Source of the DNA: Bacillus sp. E(2018)
GTDB lineage: Bacteria; Bacillota; Bacilli; Bacillales; Fictibacillaceae
NCBI RefSeq assembly: GCF_005503015.1
Contig: NZ_SCOL01000001.1
Coordinates: 2,356,001-2,420,000, forward strand
Direction: 5' to 3'
DNA length: 64,000 nucleotides
Positions 42,617 to 52,017 of the stretch are shown piece by piece. Under the pieces are notes generated by a model. The model made no database searches, was not told where the DNA came from, and saw nothing but the letters and a program-made list of their open reading frames with translations. Each line of letters starts with the position of its first letter. Position 1 is the stretch's first letter. A program made the position numbers and the translations under genes.

Positions 42617-44374
42617 CTACACCGCCTTATTATCATTTAAGTTTTGTTCGATCTGTTGACGTTCGTGCTGTTCTTTATACCAGCCGTCTCTTGCTATTAA
42701 ATCCTCATGTCTGCCTTGGTCCACGATGGCCCCATCATCAATTACGATGATCCAATCTGCATGTTCAACTGCCGACAATCTGTGAGTTGTAATAAAAGTT
42801 GTTTTCCCAGCGCGTTCTTTTCGGATATTACCGATGATCGCTGTCTCCGTCTTCGCATCAACAGCTGATAAGGCATCGTCTAGGATCAAAATCTCAGGAT
42901 CTACACACAGTGCTCGTGCAATAGACACACGCTGCTTCTGCCCTCCTGATAACGCCACGCCTTTTTCACCCACAAGTGTGTTCAATCCTTCAGGAAGGAA
43001 CTGAACATCTTTTCTGAATGATGCCATCTCCATAACATGATTCAACTTATCGACACCTGCTGTGCTATTACCAAATAAGATATTCTCCTCTACGGTTTTG
43101 GAGAAAAGAATAGCATCTTGTGGTACATACCCGATCCATGCTTGCAGATCTTCTAGAGCGATATCTTCAATACCCACACCAGAGAATGTGATGTTCCCTT
43201 TTCCGGACGGATACTCTCTTAAAAGCTGTTTAAGTAGTGTTGTTTTTCCGCTTCCCGTTCGGCCAACAATTCCTAGAGTCGCACCTTTATCCACCTTAAC
43301 GTTGATGTTTTTTAAGTTATCTGATTCAGAAGAAGGATAACGGAATGTCACGTCTTCAAATGCAATCGTTCCCGGATCTTCTAATGAAATAAGGTCTTCT
43401 CTATCCTTAACATCCGGCTCGTAGCTAAGCGTTTCATTCACTCGATCAAGTGATGCACTTCCACGTTCCATAATATTAATGAGCTCACCGATCGCAATCA
43501 TCGGCCAGATCAGCATACCTAAGTAAACGTTGAACGTAACTAGCTCTCCAAGTGTAATCGTCTTATGAAAGACCATGTATGCTCCGTAACCTAAACCGAT
43601 CAAATAACTGATCCCTACTAACACCTTGATCGTCGGTTCGAATAAAGCATCGATTCTTGATACAGCCAAGTTCTTTTCGAATACATCCTCCGTAACTTTG
43701 TTGAAGCGTTCTACGTCCTCTTCTTCTTGAACATAAGCACGAATAACACGTACTCCTTGTATGCTTTCTAAAACAGAATCATTCATTTCTCCAAAAGCGT
43801 CTTGTGCAACGGTAAAACGCTGGTGTACTTTTTTTCCGTATTTTTTAATAATAAATGCGATAATCGGCAGTGGAATAAGCGCTGCGAACGTTAATTTCCA
43901 ACTGATCATGAATCCCATTACGAACAGAATCGTCAGCATGAACAAACTAGAATCTACAAGAGTTAAGATTCCAAACCCTGCAGTCATCGAGATGGCTTTT
44001 AAGTCATTTGTCGCACGTGCCATCAAATCTCCTGTTCTATTTTTCTCAAAAAACGTAGGAGTCATCTTTAATAAGTGACGCATAAAACTTGAACGCATCG
44101 ATCGCTCGATGATAAAAGCCCCGCCAAAAAGCTGATACATCCAGATGTACATCGTAATGTACATCGAAACGAGAACAGCTACAAAGATTCCAAGAGTCTT
44201 CATCATGTCTTCTTTTGTGATCGTGCCCATATGAATGGAGTCTATAATGTTACCGATGAGTTTCGGTGGGATGATCTCGATGATCCCAACACCAGTCAGC
44301 AACACTACTGCAATGGTGTATCGTATCCAATGTTTCTTAAAGAACCAAGCTAATTTACCTAAAACTGAAAACAT
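42617..44374 (-). CDS. bmrC: BmrC-like half of heterodimeric multidrug ABC exporter
   Basis: A 585-aa fused permease-ATPase; exactly the length of B. subtilis BmrC (YheI). Walker A GRTGSGKTT, signature LSGGQKQRVSIARAL, Walker B ILILDDALSAVDAKTE. The residue after Walker B is Asp (LDDA), not catalytic Glu, so this is the degenerate ATP site of the pair while BmrD (LDEA) carries the active one. SD CGAGAGGAGAGACATT. A leader ORF and terminator lie upstream. Confidence 0.92.
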   Translation of the reverse strand: MFSVLGKLAWFFKKHWIRYTIAVVLLTGVGIIEIIPPKLIGNIIDSIHMGTITKEDMMKTLGIFVAVLVSMYITMYIWMYQLFGGAFIIERSMRSSFMRHLLKMTPTFFEKNRTGDLMARATNDLKAISMTAGFGILTLVDSSLFMLTILFVMGFMISWKLTFAALIPLPIIAFIIKKYGKKVHQRFTVAQDAFGEMNDSVLESIQGVRVIRAYVQEEEDVERFNKVTEDVFEKNLAVSRIDALFEPTIKVLVGISYLIGLGYGAYMVFHKTITLGELVTFNVYLGMLIWPMIAIGELINIMERGSASLDRVNETLSYEPDVKDREDLISLEDPGTIAFEDVTFRYPSSESDNLKNINVKVDKGATLGIVGRTGSGKTTLLKQLLREYPSGKGNITFSGVGIEDIALEDLQAWIGYVPQDAILFSKTVEENILFGNSTAGVDKLNHVMEMASFRKDVQFLPEGLNTLVGEKGVALSGGQKQRVSIARALCVDPEILILDDALSAVDAKTETAIIGNIRKERAGKTTFITTHRLSAVEHADWIIVIDDGAIVDQGRHEDLIARDGWYKEQHERQQIEQNLNDNKAV

Positions 44375-44424
44375 AATGTCTCTCCTCTCGATCTACCATC
44401 CTCTTAAACAGTTGTTTAACGAAG

Positions 44425-44484
44425 CTACCCAAAAAGTGTATGATCCTTGCGTTCTAGCCACACATTTAACGATTGTCTTTTCAT
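44425..44484 (-). CDS. putative leader peptide before bmrC (19 aa)
   Basis: ATG 44484, preceded by GAGGAGGAGAACAA (an excellent SD), opens MKRQSLNVWLERKDHTLFG and stops at TAG 44425-44427, 50 nt before bmrC. A short hairpin TTAAACA / TGTTTAA lies between stop and bmrC. The SD strength suggests real translation. It could be a drug-sensing stalling peptide or couple translation to bmrC. Confidence 0.5.
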   Translation of the reverse strand: MKRQSLNVWLERKDHTLFG

Positions 44485-44550
44485 TTGTTCTCCTCCTCAT
44501 GTTAGTGGATCTATTGCAACAAGAAGAGTGACCTCTTCTATGCAAACAAA

Positions 44551-44590
44551 AATAAAAAAGCATACCATTCGAACTCGGTATGCTTTGAAA
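44551..44590 (-). terminator. leader terminator upstream of bmrCD
   Basis: Minus-strand stem AAAGCATACC / GGTATGCTTT followed by TTTATTTTTG. It lies after the small ORF at 44.7 kb and 177 nt before bmrC, so readthrough would be needed for expression from the promoter at 44.8 kb. Confidence 0.8.
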
Positions 44591-44591
44591 T

Positions 44592-44623
44592 CATAAAAAA
44601 ACACACGTCACGACTGGGGTGAC
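44592..44623 (-). terminator. second hairpin with T-run in the bmrCD leader
   Basis: Minus-strand GTCACCCCAGTCGTGAC (5-bp stem) followed by GTGTGTTTTTTT. A weaker terminator just ahead of the stronger one. Confidence 0.45.
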
Positions 44624-44672
44624 CTGCGTACAAACATGTATATAGAAAAGGCAGATATGTAGAATAATAATT

Positions 44673-44771
44673 CTAATACATCTTTTCCGGCAGGCCATGG
44701 TATGAAATTGTAGAGCCAACATGCATTACTACAGTGACCGCAATTTGAGTAACAATCATTTCTTTCACCAT
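44673..44771 (-). CDS. small ORF (32 aa) in the bmrCD leader, BmrB-like by position
   Basis: ATG 44771, 7 nt after AAAGGATGG, gives MVKEMIVTQIAVTVVMHVGS and a polar tail to TAG 44673. It begins about 40 nt after the predicted transcript start. A competing 72-aa frame (44826-44608) has Cys clusters and a C-terminal hydrophobic helix, but its ATG lies upstream of that start. In B. subtilis the BmrB peptide occupies this place and its translation controls readthrough to bmrCD. I see no certain sequence similarity. Confidence 0.35.
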   Translation of the reverse strand: MVKEMIVTQIAVTVVMHVGSTISYHGLPEKMY

Positions 44772-44816
44772 GACACAACCATCCTTTCCATAATTTTGTA
44801 GTTTGTAACTTTGGTA

Positions 44817-44846
44817 ATCTTAACACTATTCTAATAACTATGTCAA
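44817..44846 (-). promoter_or_regulatory. sigma-A promoter of the bmrCD leader
   Basis: Minus-strand TTGACA (44841-44846), 18 nt, TAAGAT (44817-44822). The -35 is perfect. Start predicted near 44810. Confidence 0.6.
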
Positions 44847-44960
44847 TTGCTTTTAGATATGCTTAAAATTATTTAAATTGCTGTTAATTTGTGCTTTAGA
44901 AGAGTGCTTGAAGTGAGGTTGACGTTTCAATCTACACCGGTTTTTGTTTGTACCTATCAT

Positions 44961-45065
44961 TATTTACTTTCAATCCGGAAGTTTTCACTTTCAATCCACG
45001 AGTTTTTGCTCTCAATCCACGAGTTTTCACACTTAATCCACGAGATTATGCTCACAATCCAAAAG
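44961..45065. repeat. 21-bp tandem repeat array (5 units)
   Basis: Five units of exactly 21 bp begin at 44961, 44982, 45003, 45024 and 45045. The core is TTTTCACTTTCAATCCACGA plus G; AATCC is invariant. The last unit, with GCTCACAATCCAAAAG, resembles the unit of the 24.4-kb array (GCTCACAAATCCCAAG). No spacers, no CRISPR features. Because 21 is divisible by 3, chance open frames cross it. Confidence 0.85.
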
Positions 45066-45123
45066 TTACCCACGAATCGACACCACTCGACAAACTCGCG
45101 CATTATCGGTTTATAAAACAAAC

Positions 45124-45153
45124 AAAAACCCGCCACTAAAAAAGTGACGGGCT
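45124..45153 (-). terminator. terminator of the rib operon
   Basis: Stem CCCGTCACT / AGTGGCGGG with TTTTTGTTTG tail on the minus strand, about 20 nt after ribH. Confidence 0.85.
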
Positions 45154-45174
45154 TCCACACACATGCAACGCATC

Positions 45175-45642
45175 TTATCCTAATTGACGAGTTAAGTTTG
45201 CCATTTCGATCGCAGATACAGCTGCTTCCCAGCCTTTGTTTCCTGCTTTCGTCCCAGCGCGTTCGATCGCTTGTTCGATTGAATCAACGGTTAACACACC
45301 AAAGATTACAGGGACACCGCTTGTCATCGATGCTTGAGCAACTCCTTTTGCCGCTTCGTTACAAACGTAATCAAAGTGAGGCGTTGAACCGCGGATTACC
45401 GCACCTAGCGTGATTACAGCATCATACTTACCGCTATCTGCCATTTTTTTCGCGATCAACGGAATTTCAAACGCTCCAGGAACCCAAGCGATGTCTACAT
45501 CATCTTCAGAAATACCGTGTCTCTTGAAAGCGTCTTGTGCACCAGAAACCAATTTATCAGAAATAAAATCATTAAAACGCCCTGCTACGATACCTACTTT
45601 TAATCCTGTACCAACTAAATGTCCTTCAAATAATTTTGCCAT
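45175..45642 (-). CDS. ribH: lumazine synthase RibH
   Basis: A 155-aa 6,7-dimethyl-8-ribityllumazine synthase, which joins the RibD-pathway pyrimidine with 3,4-dihydroxy-2-butanone 4-phosphate and forms a 60-mer shell. Active-site features: [45 protein letters not shown] (catalytic His) and [23 protein letters not shown]. Third gene of ribE-ribBA-ribH. Confidence 0.96.
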   Translation of the reverse strand: MAKLFEGHLVGTGLKVGIVAGRFNDFISDKLVSGAQDAFKRHGISEDDVDIAWVPGAFEIPLIAKKMADSGKYDAVITLGAVIRGSTPHFDYVCNEAAKGVAQASMTSGVPVIFGVLTVDSIEQAIERAGTKAGNKGWEAAVSAIEMANLTRQLG

Positions 45643-45658
45643 GACTATTCCTCCTGAT

Positions 45659-46852
45659 TTAGAAATGAAGCATATGCCCCAATTTGCTCTTTTTTGTTTT
45701 CAAATAATCTTCGTTGTTCTTGTTATGAGGCATCTGAAGTGCCACACGATCGGTCACTTCTAAGTCATAACCTTTTAATCCAGCAATCTTTCTTGGGTTA
45801 TTCGTCAGCAGCTTCATCTTACTGATGCCCAAGTCTTTTAAAATCTGAGCTCCGATCCCATAGTCACGCAGATCTGGCGCAAATCCAAGCTGTTCGTTTG
45901 CCTCGACCGTATCTAGACCTTCTTCTTGAAGTTTATATGCTTTCATCTTATTGATGAGTCCTATGCCGCGACCTTCTTGTCTCATGTACAGCAAAACGCC
46001 ACGCCCTTCTTTTTCAATCTGAGAAAGAGCTGCGTGAAGCTGCGATCCACAATCACAGCGAGCAGAGCCGAATACATCACCTGTTAAACACTCAGAATGA
46101 ACACGTACTAAAACGGGCTCTCCGGTTGCAACCTCGCCTTTTACGAGTGCAACATGTTCTTTTTCATCCAAAACATTTGAAAAGCCAATCGCTTTAAAAT
46201 CTCCAAATTCGGTTGGCAGGTTAATCTCTACTTCACGCTTAACCATCTGCTCTGTTTTGTTTCGGTACGTAATAAGATCTTTGATCGTAATCAGCTTCAT
46301 ATTGTGCTGTTTCGCAAGCTCAACAAGTTCAGAAACACGAGCCATCGTTCCGTCTTCTTTCATAATTTCACAGATCACACCAGCCGATTTACTTCCTGCC
46401 ATTTGGGCAAGATCGATGGCAGCTTCTGTATGTCCCGCTCTTCGCAACACACCTCCGTTTTTTCCGATTAACGGAAAAATATGACCAGGGCGCTTAAAAT
46501 CAGTAGGCACGGATTCTGTATTTACTAGCTCACGTACTGTTGCTGCTCTTTCTTGCGCCGAAATCCCTGTAGTTGTGGAAATATGATCAACACTTATCGT
46601 AAAAGCTGTCCCATGTGAATCTGTGTTGGTAGTTACCATTGGTGAGAGGTCGAGCTTTACTGCAATTTCTTCAGAGATCGGTGTACAGACTAAACCTCGG
46701 CCATGTGTCACCATAAAGTTGATCGTTTCAGGAGTAATTCCTTCAGCGAGTGCTACAAAGTCTCCCTCATTTTCACGATCTTCATCATCAACTACAATTA
46801 CAATTTTTCCTTTTTTAAGATCTGCAACTGCTTCTTCTATGGAGTGAAACAT
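45659..46852 (-). CDS. ribBA: RibBA, DHBP synthase / GTP cyclohydrolase II
   Basis: A 397-aa bifunctional enzyme. N-terminal DHBP synthase (about 1-200): [23 protein letters not shown], and C-terminal GTP cyclohydrolase II with zinc ligands in [17 protein letters not shown], and [17 protein letters not shown] and [12 protein letters not shown] for GTP binding and catalysis. It supplies both precursors of riboflavin. SD GGAGGAGAGTTC. Eleven bp from ribE, 16 bp to ribH. Compare the standalone paralogue at 61.4 kb. Confidence 0.96.
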   Translation of the reverse strand: MFHSIEEAVADLKKGKIVIVVDDEDRENEGDFVALAEGITPETINFMVTHGRGLVCTPISEEIAVKLDLSPMVTTNTDSHGTAFTISVDHISTTTGISAQERAATVRELVNTESVPTDFKRPGHIFPLIGKNGGVLRRAGHTEAAIDLAQMAGSKSAGVICEIMKEDGTMARVSELVELAKQHNMKLITIKDLITYRNKTEQMVKREVEINLPTEFGDFKAIGFSNVLDEKEHVALVKGEVATGEPVLVRVHSECLTGDVFGSARCDCGSQLHAALSQIEKEGRGVLLYMRQEGRGIGLINKMKAYKLQEEGLDTVEANEQLGFAPDLRDYGIGAQILKDLGISKMKLLTNNPRKIAGLKGYDLEVTDRVALQMPHNKNNEDYLKTKKSKLGHMLHF

Positions 46853-46863
46853 GAACTCTCCTC

Positions 46864-47511
46864 CTAAAATCCGTGCTCTTGTAAGAAATCAAGAGACAGC
46901 TTCGACTTTTGTGTAGTTTCTTCTTTCGGCGATAGCATATTGTGTACATATTTTGCGAGCATGTCACATTCAATGTTCACGATGTCACCCGTGCCTTTCA
47001 ATCCTAAAATCGTATGATCTGCTGTATGAGGAATTAAGGAAACGGTAATTGTACTTTCGTTCACCTCAAAAATCGTGAGGCTTGTCCCATCTACAGAGAC
47101 AGAGCCTTTCAACATGAAATAGCGCATGAGATGTTCAGGTAACGCTATCGTGTAATAGATAGCATTTTTTTCTGGACGCTTTTCAATAATTTTTCCTGTC
47201 CCATCCACATGCCCGGAAACAAAATGCCCACCGAACCGGCCACCAGCAGCCATCGCTCGTTCAAGATTGACGAAATCACGGTTGTTTAAATGGCTCAATG
47301 TGGAAGAACGAAACGTTTCAGGCATAACATCTACAGTGAACTCCCTTTTATTAAAAGAAGTCACCGTTAAACAAACACCGTTTACCGCTATACTGTCTCC
47401 AAGGTTTACATCTTTCAGTACTTCTTCAGCTGTAACGGTAAGTACGATTGTTTCGTTGCCTTTAGAAATGGATTTTATCGTACCTTTTTCTTCAATAATG
47501 CCTGTAAACAA
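46864..47511 (-). CDS. ribE: riboflavin synthase alpha subunit
   Basis: A 215-aa two-lumazine-domain enzyme that dismutates 6,7-dimethyl-8-ribityllumazine to riboflavin. FTGIIEEKG at the start, [15 protein letters not shown] and [13 protein letters not shown] in repeat 1, [12 protein letters not shown] and [15 protein letters not shown] in repeat 2. TTG 47511 lies 8 nt from GGGAGGG; the longer frame to 47559 is not typical. It is the first gene behind the FMN riboswitch; in B. subtilis ribD precedes it, but not here. Confidence 0.95.
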   Translation of the reverse strand: MFTGIIEEKGTIKSISKGNETIVLTVTAEEVLKDVNLGDSIAVNGVCLTVTSFNKREFTVDVMPETFRSSTLSHLNNRDFVNLERAMAAGGRFGGHFVSGHVDGTGKIIEKRPEKNAIYYTIALPEHLMRYFMLKGSVSVDGTSLTIFEVNESTITVSLIPHTADHTILGLKGTGDIVNIECDMLAKYVHNMLSPKEETTQKSKLSLDFLQEHGF

Positions 47512-47586
47512 GAAGCTTTCCCTCCCTCGTATGACGTTCGTATCATCGTAAATATGCATAAGCAGGAGTCCTTTTTCTTAATACAA

Positions 47587-47617
47587 ATAACCCCGGAAAC
47601 AAAGCTTCCGGGGTTTT
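47587..47617 (-). terminator. riboswitch-controlled terminator before ribE
   Basis: Stem AACCCCGGAA / TTCCGGGGTT between the FMN riboswitch and ribE; expected to form when FMN is bound. The tail ATTTGTATT is modestly T-rich. Confidence 0.75.
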
Positions 47618-47690
47618 AATGTTAAGAATATAACGAAATAAACCTTTAGTTATACCTATTTTAAACACAGGTATTCTAAAAGTGTTCACG

Positions 47691-47833
47691 TTCCTTCTCC
47701 CATCCAGACTATACTGTCGGCTTCGGAATTGCACCGAATCCACCGTTTCTGCTACAAGCAAAACCGGGTCACGGACTAAGAGGCAATAGCCTCATCACCG
47801 CCGGTTGGGAATTTCACCCGACCCCGAAGGACT
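47691..47833 (-). ncRNA. FMN riboswitch (RFN element)
   Basis: Minus strand shows the conserved RFN blocks in order: CTTCGGGGTCGGGTGAAATT, CCCAACCGGCGGT, AGTCCGTGACCC, CGGTGGATTCGGTGCAATTC, CCGAAGCCGACAGTATAGTC and TGGATGGGAGAAGGA. P1 is TCCTTC / GAAGGA. It represses the rib operon when FMN is plentiful. Confidence 0.96.
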
Positions 47834-47889
47834 TATTTACTTATGTTCATTATAAGTAAACATCGAACTGAATTCAAACGTGATCACTT

Positions 47890-49257
47890 TTATTGGCCAA
47901 TAATTAATTTTTCTTTCGGGTAATGAATGTGCTCTGTTACTGTTTTTCCTCGGATAATGAACAAGAATGAAAGTACGCCGATTCTTCCAATAAACATCAG
48001 AAGCATTAGGATCACTTTACCTGTTGAACTCAACTGACCTGTAATTCCAGTGGAAAGCCCTGTAGTTCCGAAAGCTGAACATACCTCAAAGAATAAGTAC
48101 TCGATCGGCATAGGGTCAGTAATCGCTAAAATAATAGTGGATGTCGTACAGAGCACCATCGCAACGATTATAACAATAAAAGATTTTTGAATGTCTTCTG
48201 GATAGATCTCTCGCTTGAAGATCTTAATCGTGTTTCTCCCTTTTGCATAAAAGAGGATCGCTAATAGAGCTACAGCGAACGTAGTCGTTCTTATCCCTCC
48301 ACCTACAGAGCTAGGTGAAGCGCCAATAAACATCATAATCGATAAGAAAAGCATGGTCGGTACAGTTAGTTGCGAGATATCCATCGTTGATAAACCGCCA
48401 CTTCGAGTCGTTACAGACTGAAACATTGAATAAAAGAACGACTCATGCCAAGATTTCCCTTGAAAGAAAGCATTCATCTCTAAAATGTAAAAACCTATGG
48501 CACCTGTTACAACTAAAATAGCAAATGTAGTTGTAGTGACCTTTGTAAAAAGAGTGAACGTATAACGCTCTAGATACTTACGCTCTTTTATAAAATTATT
48601 GATCTCAACTAAAACAGGAAATCCAATCGCACCTGATGTAATCAATAACATCGTCACGATTTGAACGAGATAATCATGACGGAACGGAATTAATGAGCTT
48701 CCCGTGATATCGAATCCAGCGTTCGTCGTGGCAGTAACTGCCGCGAAAAAGGCGTGATACAATACTTCAACCTCTGTATCATAATAAGGCTGGAACAAAA
48801 TGAAGAACAAAACCGTTCCTACAATTTCGATTCCAATGATTAACGTTAAAATCTGCTTCATCAGCTGAACGAGTCCGGCAAGTGTAGATTGGTTCTGATC
48901 TGTCATTATCAACTGACGTTCTCTCATCCCAATCCTCTTTCCTATCAATAACCAGACTGCTGTCCCGAGCGTCATAACACCGATGCCACCAATCTGGCAG
49001 ATTAAAGCTAGCAGTATGACTCCGACGTGATTGAACGTTTCTGAGATACTGACAGAAGTTAGTCCTGTTACACTAACTGCACTTACGGCTGTAAATAGAG
49101 CATCGATAAATTTCAACTCTACACCTTCGTTATGACCGACTGGCAAGCTTAACAAAATCGTCGCTACTAATACGGACAATAAGTAAAAGATAACGATTAG
49201 TTGAACGGAAGTTAGGAATGTTTTTTTATGTTGTGAAGTTGCTGTATTTTTAAACAT
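47890..49257 (-). CDS. Ktr-type potassium transporter membrane subunit
   Basis: A 455-aa TrkH/KtrB superfamily channel subunit with four pore-loop repeats: SAVSVTGLTSVS, AAVTATTNAGFDI, QSVTTRSGGLSTMD and SAFGTTGLSTGIT. Size fits KtrB/KtrD. The cytosolic partner (KtrA or KtrC, RCK protein) is not adjacent, which favours a KtrD-like standalone gene. ATG behind AGGTGAAAATAT. Confidence 0.9.
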   Translation of the reverse strand: MFKNTATSQHKKTFLTSVQLIVIFYLLSVLVATILLSLPVGHNEGVELKFIDALFTAVSAVSVTGLTSVSISETFNHVGVILLALICQIGGIGVMTLGTAVWLLIGKRIGMRERQLIMTDQNQSTLAGLVQLMKQILTLIIGIEIVGTVLFFILFQPYYDTEVEVLYHAFFAAVTATTNAGFDITGSSLIPFRHDYLVQIVTMLLITSGAIGFPVLVEINNFIKERKYLERYTFTLFTKVTTTTFAILVVTGAIGFYILEMNAFFQGKSWHESFFYSMFQSVTTRSGGLSTMDISQLTVPTMLFLSIMMFIGASPSSVGGGIRTTTFAVALLAILFYAKGRNTIKIFKREIYPEDIQKSFIVIIVAMVLCTTSTIILAITDPMPIEYLFFEVCSAFGTTGLSTGITGQLSSTGKVILMLLMFIGRIGVLSFLFIIRGKTVTEHIHYPKEKLIIGQ

Positions 49258-49360
49258 ATATTTTCACCTGTCGAAAGGATTTTTCGGTAACCTTCTGAAA
49301 TCTTAACAATAGCATTTCCATTTAACAAGGTGAAATGGAACATTTAATAAAAAAAGACTG

Positions 49361-50437
49361 TTAATCTTCTAAGTTACATTGTTCATCAGCCATTCTCTTT
49401 TCAATAAGCCTCATTAATTCAGCTGGATGATCTACTTTAATAACTACCCTTGTCACGTCTTTCTTAAATCCATATATGATATCTGAGCTTACTGTTTTTT
49501 TCAGCAGCAACTCAATATTGGGTTTCTCCGGAATAAAATCACTTACTCGTGCTTCAAACGTATATTTCCTTTCAGCTGCACTCAACTCATCTGGTCCTTC
49601 ATACGATTTCCATTCTTGAATGTATTTAAACGGAAGATCGAGGCTCTTGATAAAACCTACATTAAAAATCAATGAATCCTCGGTGACGATTACAGGTACT
49701 TTTTTTACAGCTTGCATCTGGCCGATCAGAAAAAGAATAGAATAGATGTTTATAAATAGTAAAATCAGAGAGACGGTATGGTTCAACTGGCTGAAGAAAT
49801 AATGAAGACCGACTGATTCGATGATCAGTGCGTGGATTAACATGAGCTGTAGAGCTACATAACTCGTATTCTTATGATAGGTAAATGTTTGTTCGTTCAT
49901 GATAGGTGCTATGCGCCATGAGAAGAAGGCATAATAGAGCATCGTAACTTCACTAATGAGAGAATCAATCAGGCGACTCCTCGTAAAATGGACGTTAACA
50001 GCCTGTTTGATTCTAATTAAAAATGGTAGTTCACCATTTAATTCATTGTACGTCTTCTTTACTTTAGGAAACTTTTTGAACACGATATACAATAAGTAAA
50101 GTTCAATAGAGATAAAACCTGCTTCTAAAAGCAGGAGTGCTTTCGGAATAAAGGATACAGATTGCATGAGGTCATCTGGAATGATCCATGAGGCGAAAGC
50201 ATAACTCACTAATGCAACAAGCAGCGTTAGCTTCCATGAGTATCTTTTACGAATAATAAAGTAATAGGTAAGTAGAGGAATAACAAGAAGAAAATCAAAC
50301 ATCGAGCCGATGAGCACTGAAGTAGGAATAGGGTGAAAGTAGTTTGTCTGATACAGCACTACATTGCTTCCAATGACTAAAAAACTTAAAAAAAGATATG
50401 GCATCCACTTGATTGGCTTATACATGGTTTCAATCAT
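49361..50437 (-). CDS. multi-pass membrane protein, unknown
   Basis: A 358-aa protein with about seven to eight hydrophobic segments in the first 240 residues (LFLSFLVIGSNVVLYQTNYF onwards) and a soluble C-terminus of about 110 residues (VPVIVTEDSLIFNVGFIKSLDLPFKYIQEWKSYEG) recalling a PH-like bacterial domain. Proteins of this kind are sometimes labelled beta-carotene monooxygenase without evidence; I do not endorse that. ATG 50437 follows AAGGAGGGATATT. Confidence 0.72.
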   Translation of the reverse strand: MIETMYKPIKWMPYLFLSFLVIGSNVVLYQTNYFHPIPTSVLIGSMFDFLLVIPLLTYYFIIRKRYSWKLTLLVALVSYAFASWIIPDDLMQSVSFIPKALLLLEAGFISIELYLLYIVFKKFPKVKKTYNELNGELPFLIRIKQAVNVHFTRSRLIDSLISEVTMLYYAFFSWRIAPIMNEQTFTYHKNTSYVALQLMLIHALIIESVGLHYFFSQLNHTVSLILLFINIYSILFLIGQMQAVKKVPVIVTEDSLIFNVGFIKSLDLPFKYIQEWKSYEGPDELSAAERKYTFEARVSDFIPEKPNIELLLKKTVSSDIIYGFKKDVTRVVIKVDHPAELMRLIEKRMADEQCNLED

Positions 50438-50514
50438 AATATCCCTCCTTATTACCATTATATATTAATTTCCATTATTTTCTTAATCTGCGTGACTTTG
50501 TCACAAAAGGTACA

Positions 50515-50557
50515 TAAAAAGGGCTCTACCCCTCAAATGGCGGGTGGCCCTTTTTCG
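50515..50557 (-). terminator. terminator of the YwaF-like gene
   Basis: Minus-strand AAAAAGGGC / GCCCTTTTT with an inner GC-rich stem; it begins inside the last codons of the gene. Confidence 0.75.
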
Positions 50558-51254
50558 TGTGAACTAATTTTTCTTTAACCGGAATAAGAACAAGCAGACT
50601 TAAACATAAAGCCACTAGCTCTAATGAAAGGATATACCAGGGGTATGGTCCCAAGAAATCCATAAGAGAAGCACTAGAGGGTTTCTCTAACAAGAACATA
50701 TAATTCGCACCAATAGCTACATCTACAATATAAACAAGTAACGCATACATGTTCAGCCATAGAAAGGACTGAAAAAGAAGCTGCCAGCTAATTGTATAAG
50801 ATCTTATTACCGCATAATAAAGAGCTGTCCAAACAATAAAAGCATGAGCCACAAAGTATTGGATAAAACGAAAATGCCAAGGTTCTTGAAACATCTCTGG
50901 TGTTAATAATCCTTGTATAGCACCTGTTAAGCCAAATAGATAGACGAAAGCAAACAACCTGCGATTATCGGTTAAGAGCAACAGAACACATAGTAGAATA
51001 TTGAAACTACATAGCTGTAGAGGAAGGAAAAGATGAATATCCCATAAATCATTGTATATGGCCCATATGTGGTACGTACTCTCAGAAACGATAAGTCCTG
51101 TGATCAAGATCTTCTTCCATATGTACATCTTTCTTATCTGAGTACGGTAGCCATACATGACGATACTCACTAAGAAAATAAAAACTAATACTGTAACATG
51201 CTCCCATTGAAACATCCTAAAACCCGAAGTTCCTGCACTAAACCAATTCTCCAT
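50526..51254 (-). CDS. YwaF-like (TIGR02206) membrane protein
   Basis: A 242-aa protein with six to seven helices and the conserved LPLQLCSFNILLCVLLLLT and GAIQGLLTPEM segments of the TIGR02206/YwaF group. Function unknown. ATG 51254 follows AAGGTGGAG; a GTG at 51266 lies within that site. Divergent from yhbD. Confidence 0.8.
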   Translation of the reverse strand: MENWFSAGTSGFRMFQWEHVTVLVFIFLVSIVMYGYRTQIRKMYIWKKILITGLIVSESTYHIWAIYNDLWDIHLFLPLQLCSFNILLCVLLLLTDNRRLFAFVYLFGLTGAIQGLLTPEMFQEPWHFRFIQYFVAHAFIVWTALYYAVIRSYTISWQLLFQSFLWLNMYALLVYIVDVAIGANYMFLLEKPSSASLMDFLGPYPWYILSLELVALCLSLLVLIPVKEKLVHTKKGHPPFEG

Positions 51255-51376
51255 TGACTTCTCCACCTTCTACCTCATACTATTCAAAAAGTTTCGTTCA
51301 TTTTCCTTTGTATCGTGTTAAATATTATTGTATAACGTAACAGTGTTATGTTACATTGTTTACAAGGAGGTTAATC

Positions 51377-51997
51377 ATGGAAAATCTAATCTCAAAGAAA
51401 GATCTATTGAAAGAAGCAAATATCTCATACGGTCAGCTATACAGATGGAAAAGAAAAAATCTGATTCCCGAAAACTGGTTCATACGAAAATCCACCTTTA
51501 CAGGGCAAGAAACTTTCTTTCCTAAAGCTGATATTTTGTTGCGCATTGAAAAGATTAAAACGTTAAAAGATGACCTTTCACTCACAGAACTAGCTGATAT
51601 GTTCTCCCCTTCCCCAACACTTACATCATTATCAGCCGAAGAACTCACAAAGCGTAACATTGTTTCACAAACAGCGTTAGATATGTTTAACAATTTTCAT
51701 GGTCCAAATCAATCATTCTCTTTTAATCAGTTATTAACGCTTTATGTATTGCATTCATTGCTGCAAACAGGCGATGTAAATCTAGCAGAAGGTGTAGACT
51801 TGTTAAAGCTCTTTCACGATCAAGCATCGATCGTTAAGAGTACTGATAGTGAATTGATCTTTATTAGAAAGATGGGCGTATCCCTATTCATTCTCACGCC
51901 TGAACCAGCCAATCTTTTTTTAGAACACCAAGCTAAAAAAATTGCTCACTACAAATTAAGTCAGTGCATTGAAGAACTAAAACTAAAGCTTTCTTAA
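51377..51997 (+). CDS. yhbD: YhbD-like (DUF4004) regulator
   Basis: A 206-aa protein with an N-terminal MerR-like helix-turn-helix (SKKDLLKEANISYGQLYRWKRKNLIPENWF) and a helical C-terminal region. Matches YhbD of B. subtilis, encoded just before the bactofilin genes bacE-bacF. ATG 51377 follows AAGGAGGTTAATC. Here a single bactofilin gene follows after 20 bp, so a role in controlling or partnering it is likely. Confidence 0.85.
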   Translation: MENLISKKDLLKEANISYGQLYRWKRKNLIPENWFIRKSTFTGQETFFPKADILLRIEKIKTLKDDLSLTELADMFSPSPTLTSLSAEELTKRNIVSQTALDMFNNFHGPNQSFSFNQLLTLYVLHSLLQTGDVNLAEGVDLLKLFHDQASIVKSTDSELIFIRKMGVSLFILTPEPANLFLEHQAKKIAHYKLSQCIEELKLKLS

Positions 51998-52017
51998 TCA
52001 TTGAAGGAGGAATAGCA

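Noticed and set aside
44608..44826. 72-aa Cys-rich ORF in the bmrCD leader as the main coding frame
   Set aside because: Its ATG is upstream of the predicted transcription start; kept only as an alternative because the C-terminal hydrophobic stretch looks protein-like.
44889..45160. Open frames of 63-75 codons across the 45-kb repeats (both strands)
   Set aside because: They exist because the 21-bp period keeps frames open; no SD and only repeat-derived peptide.
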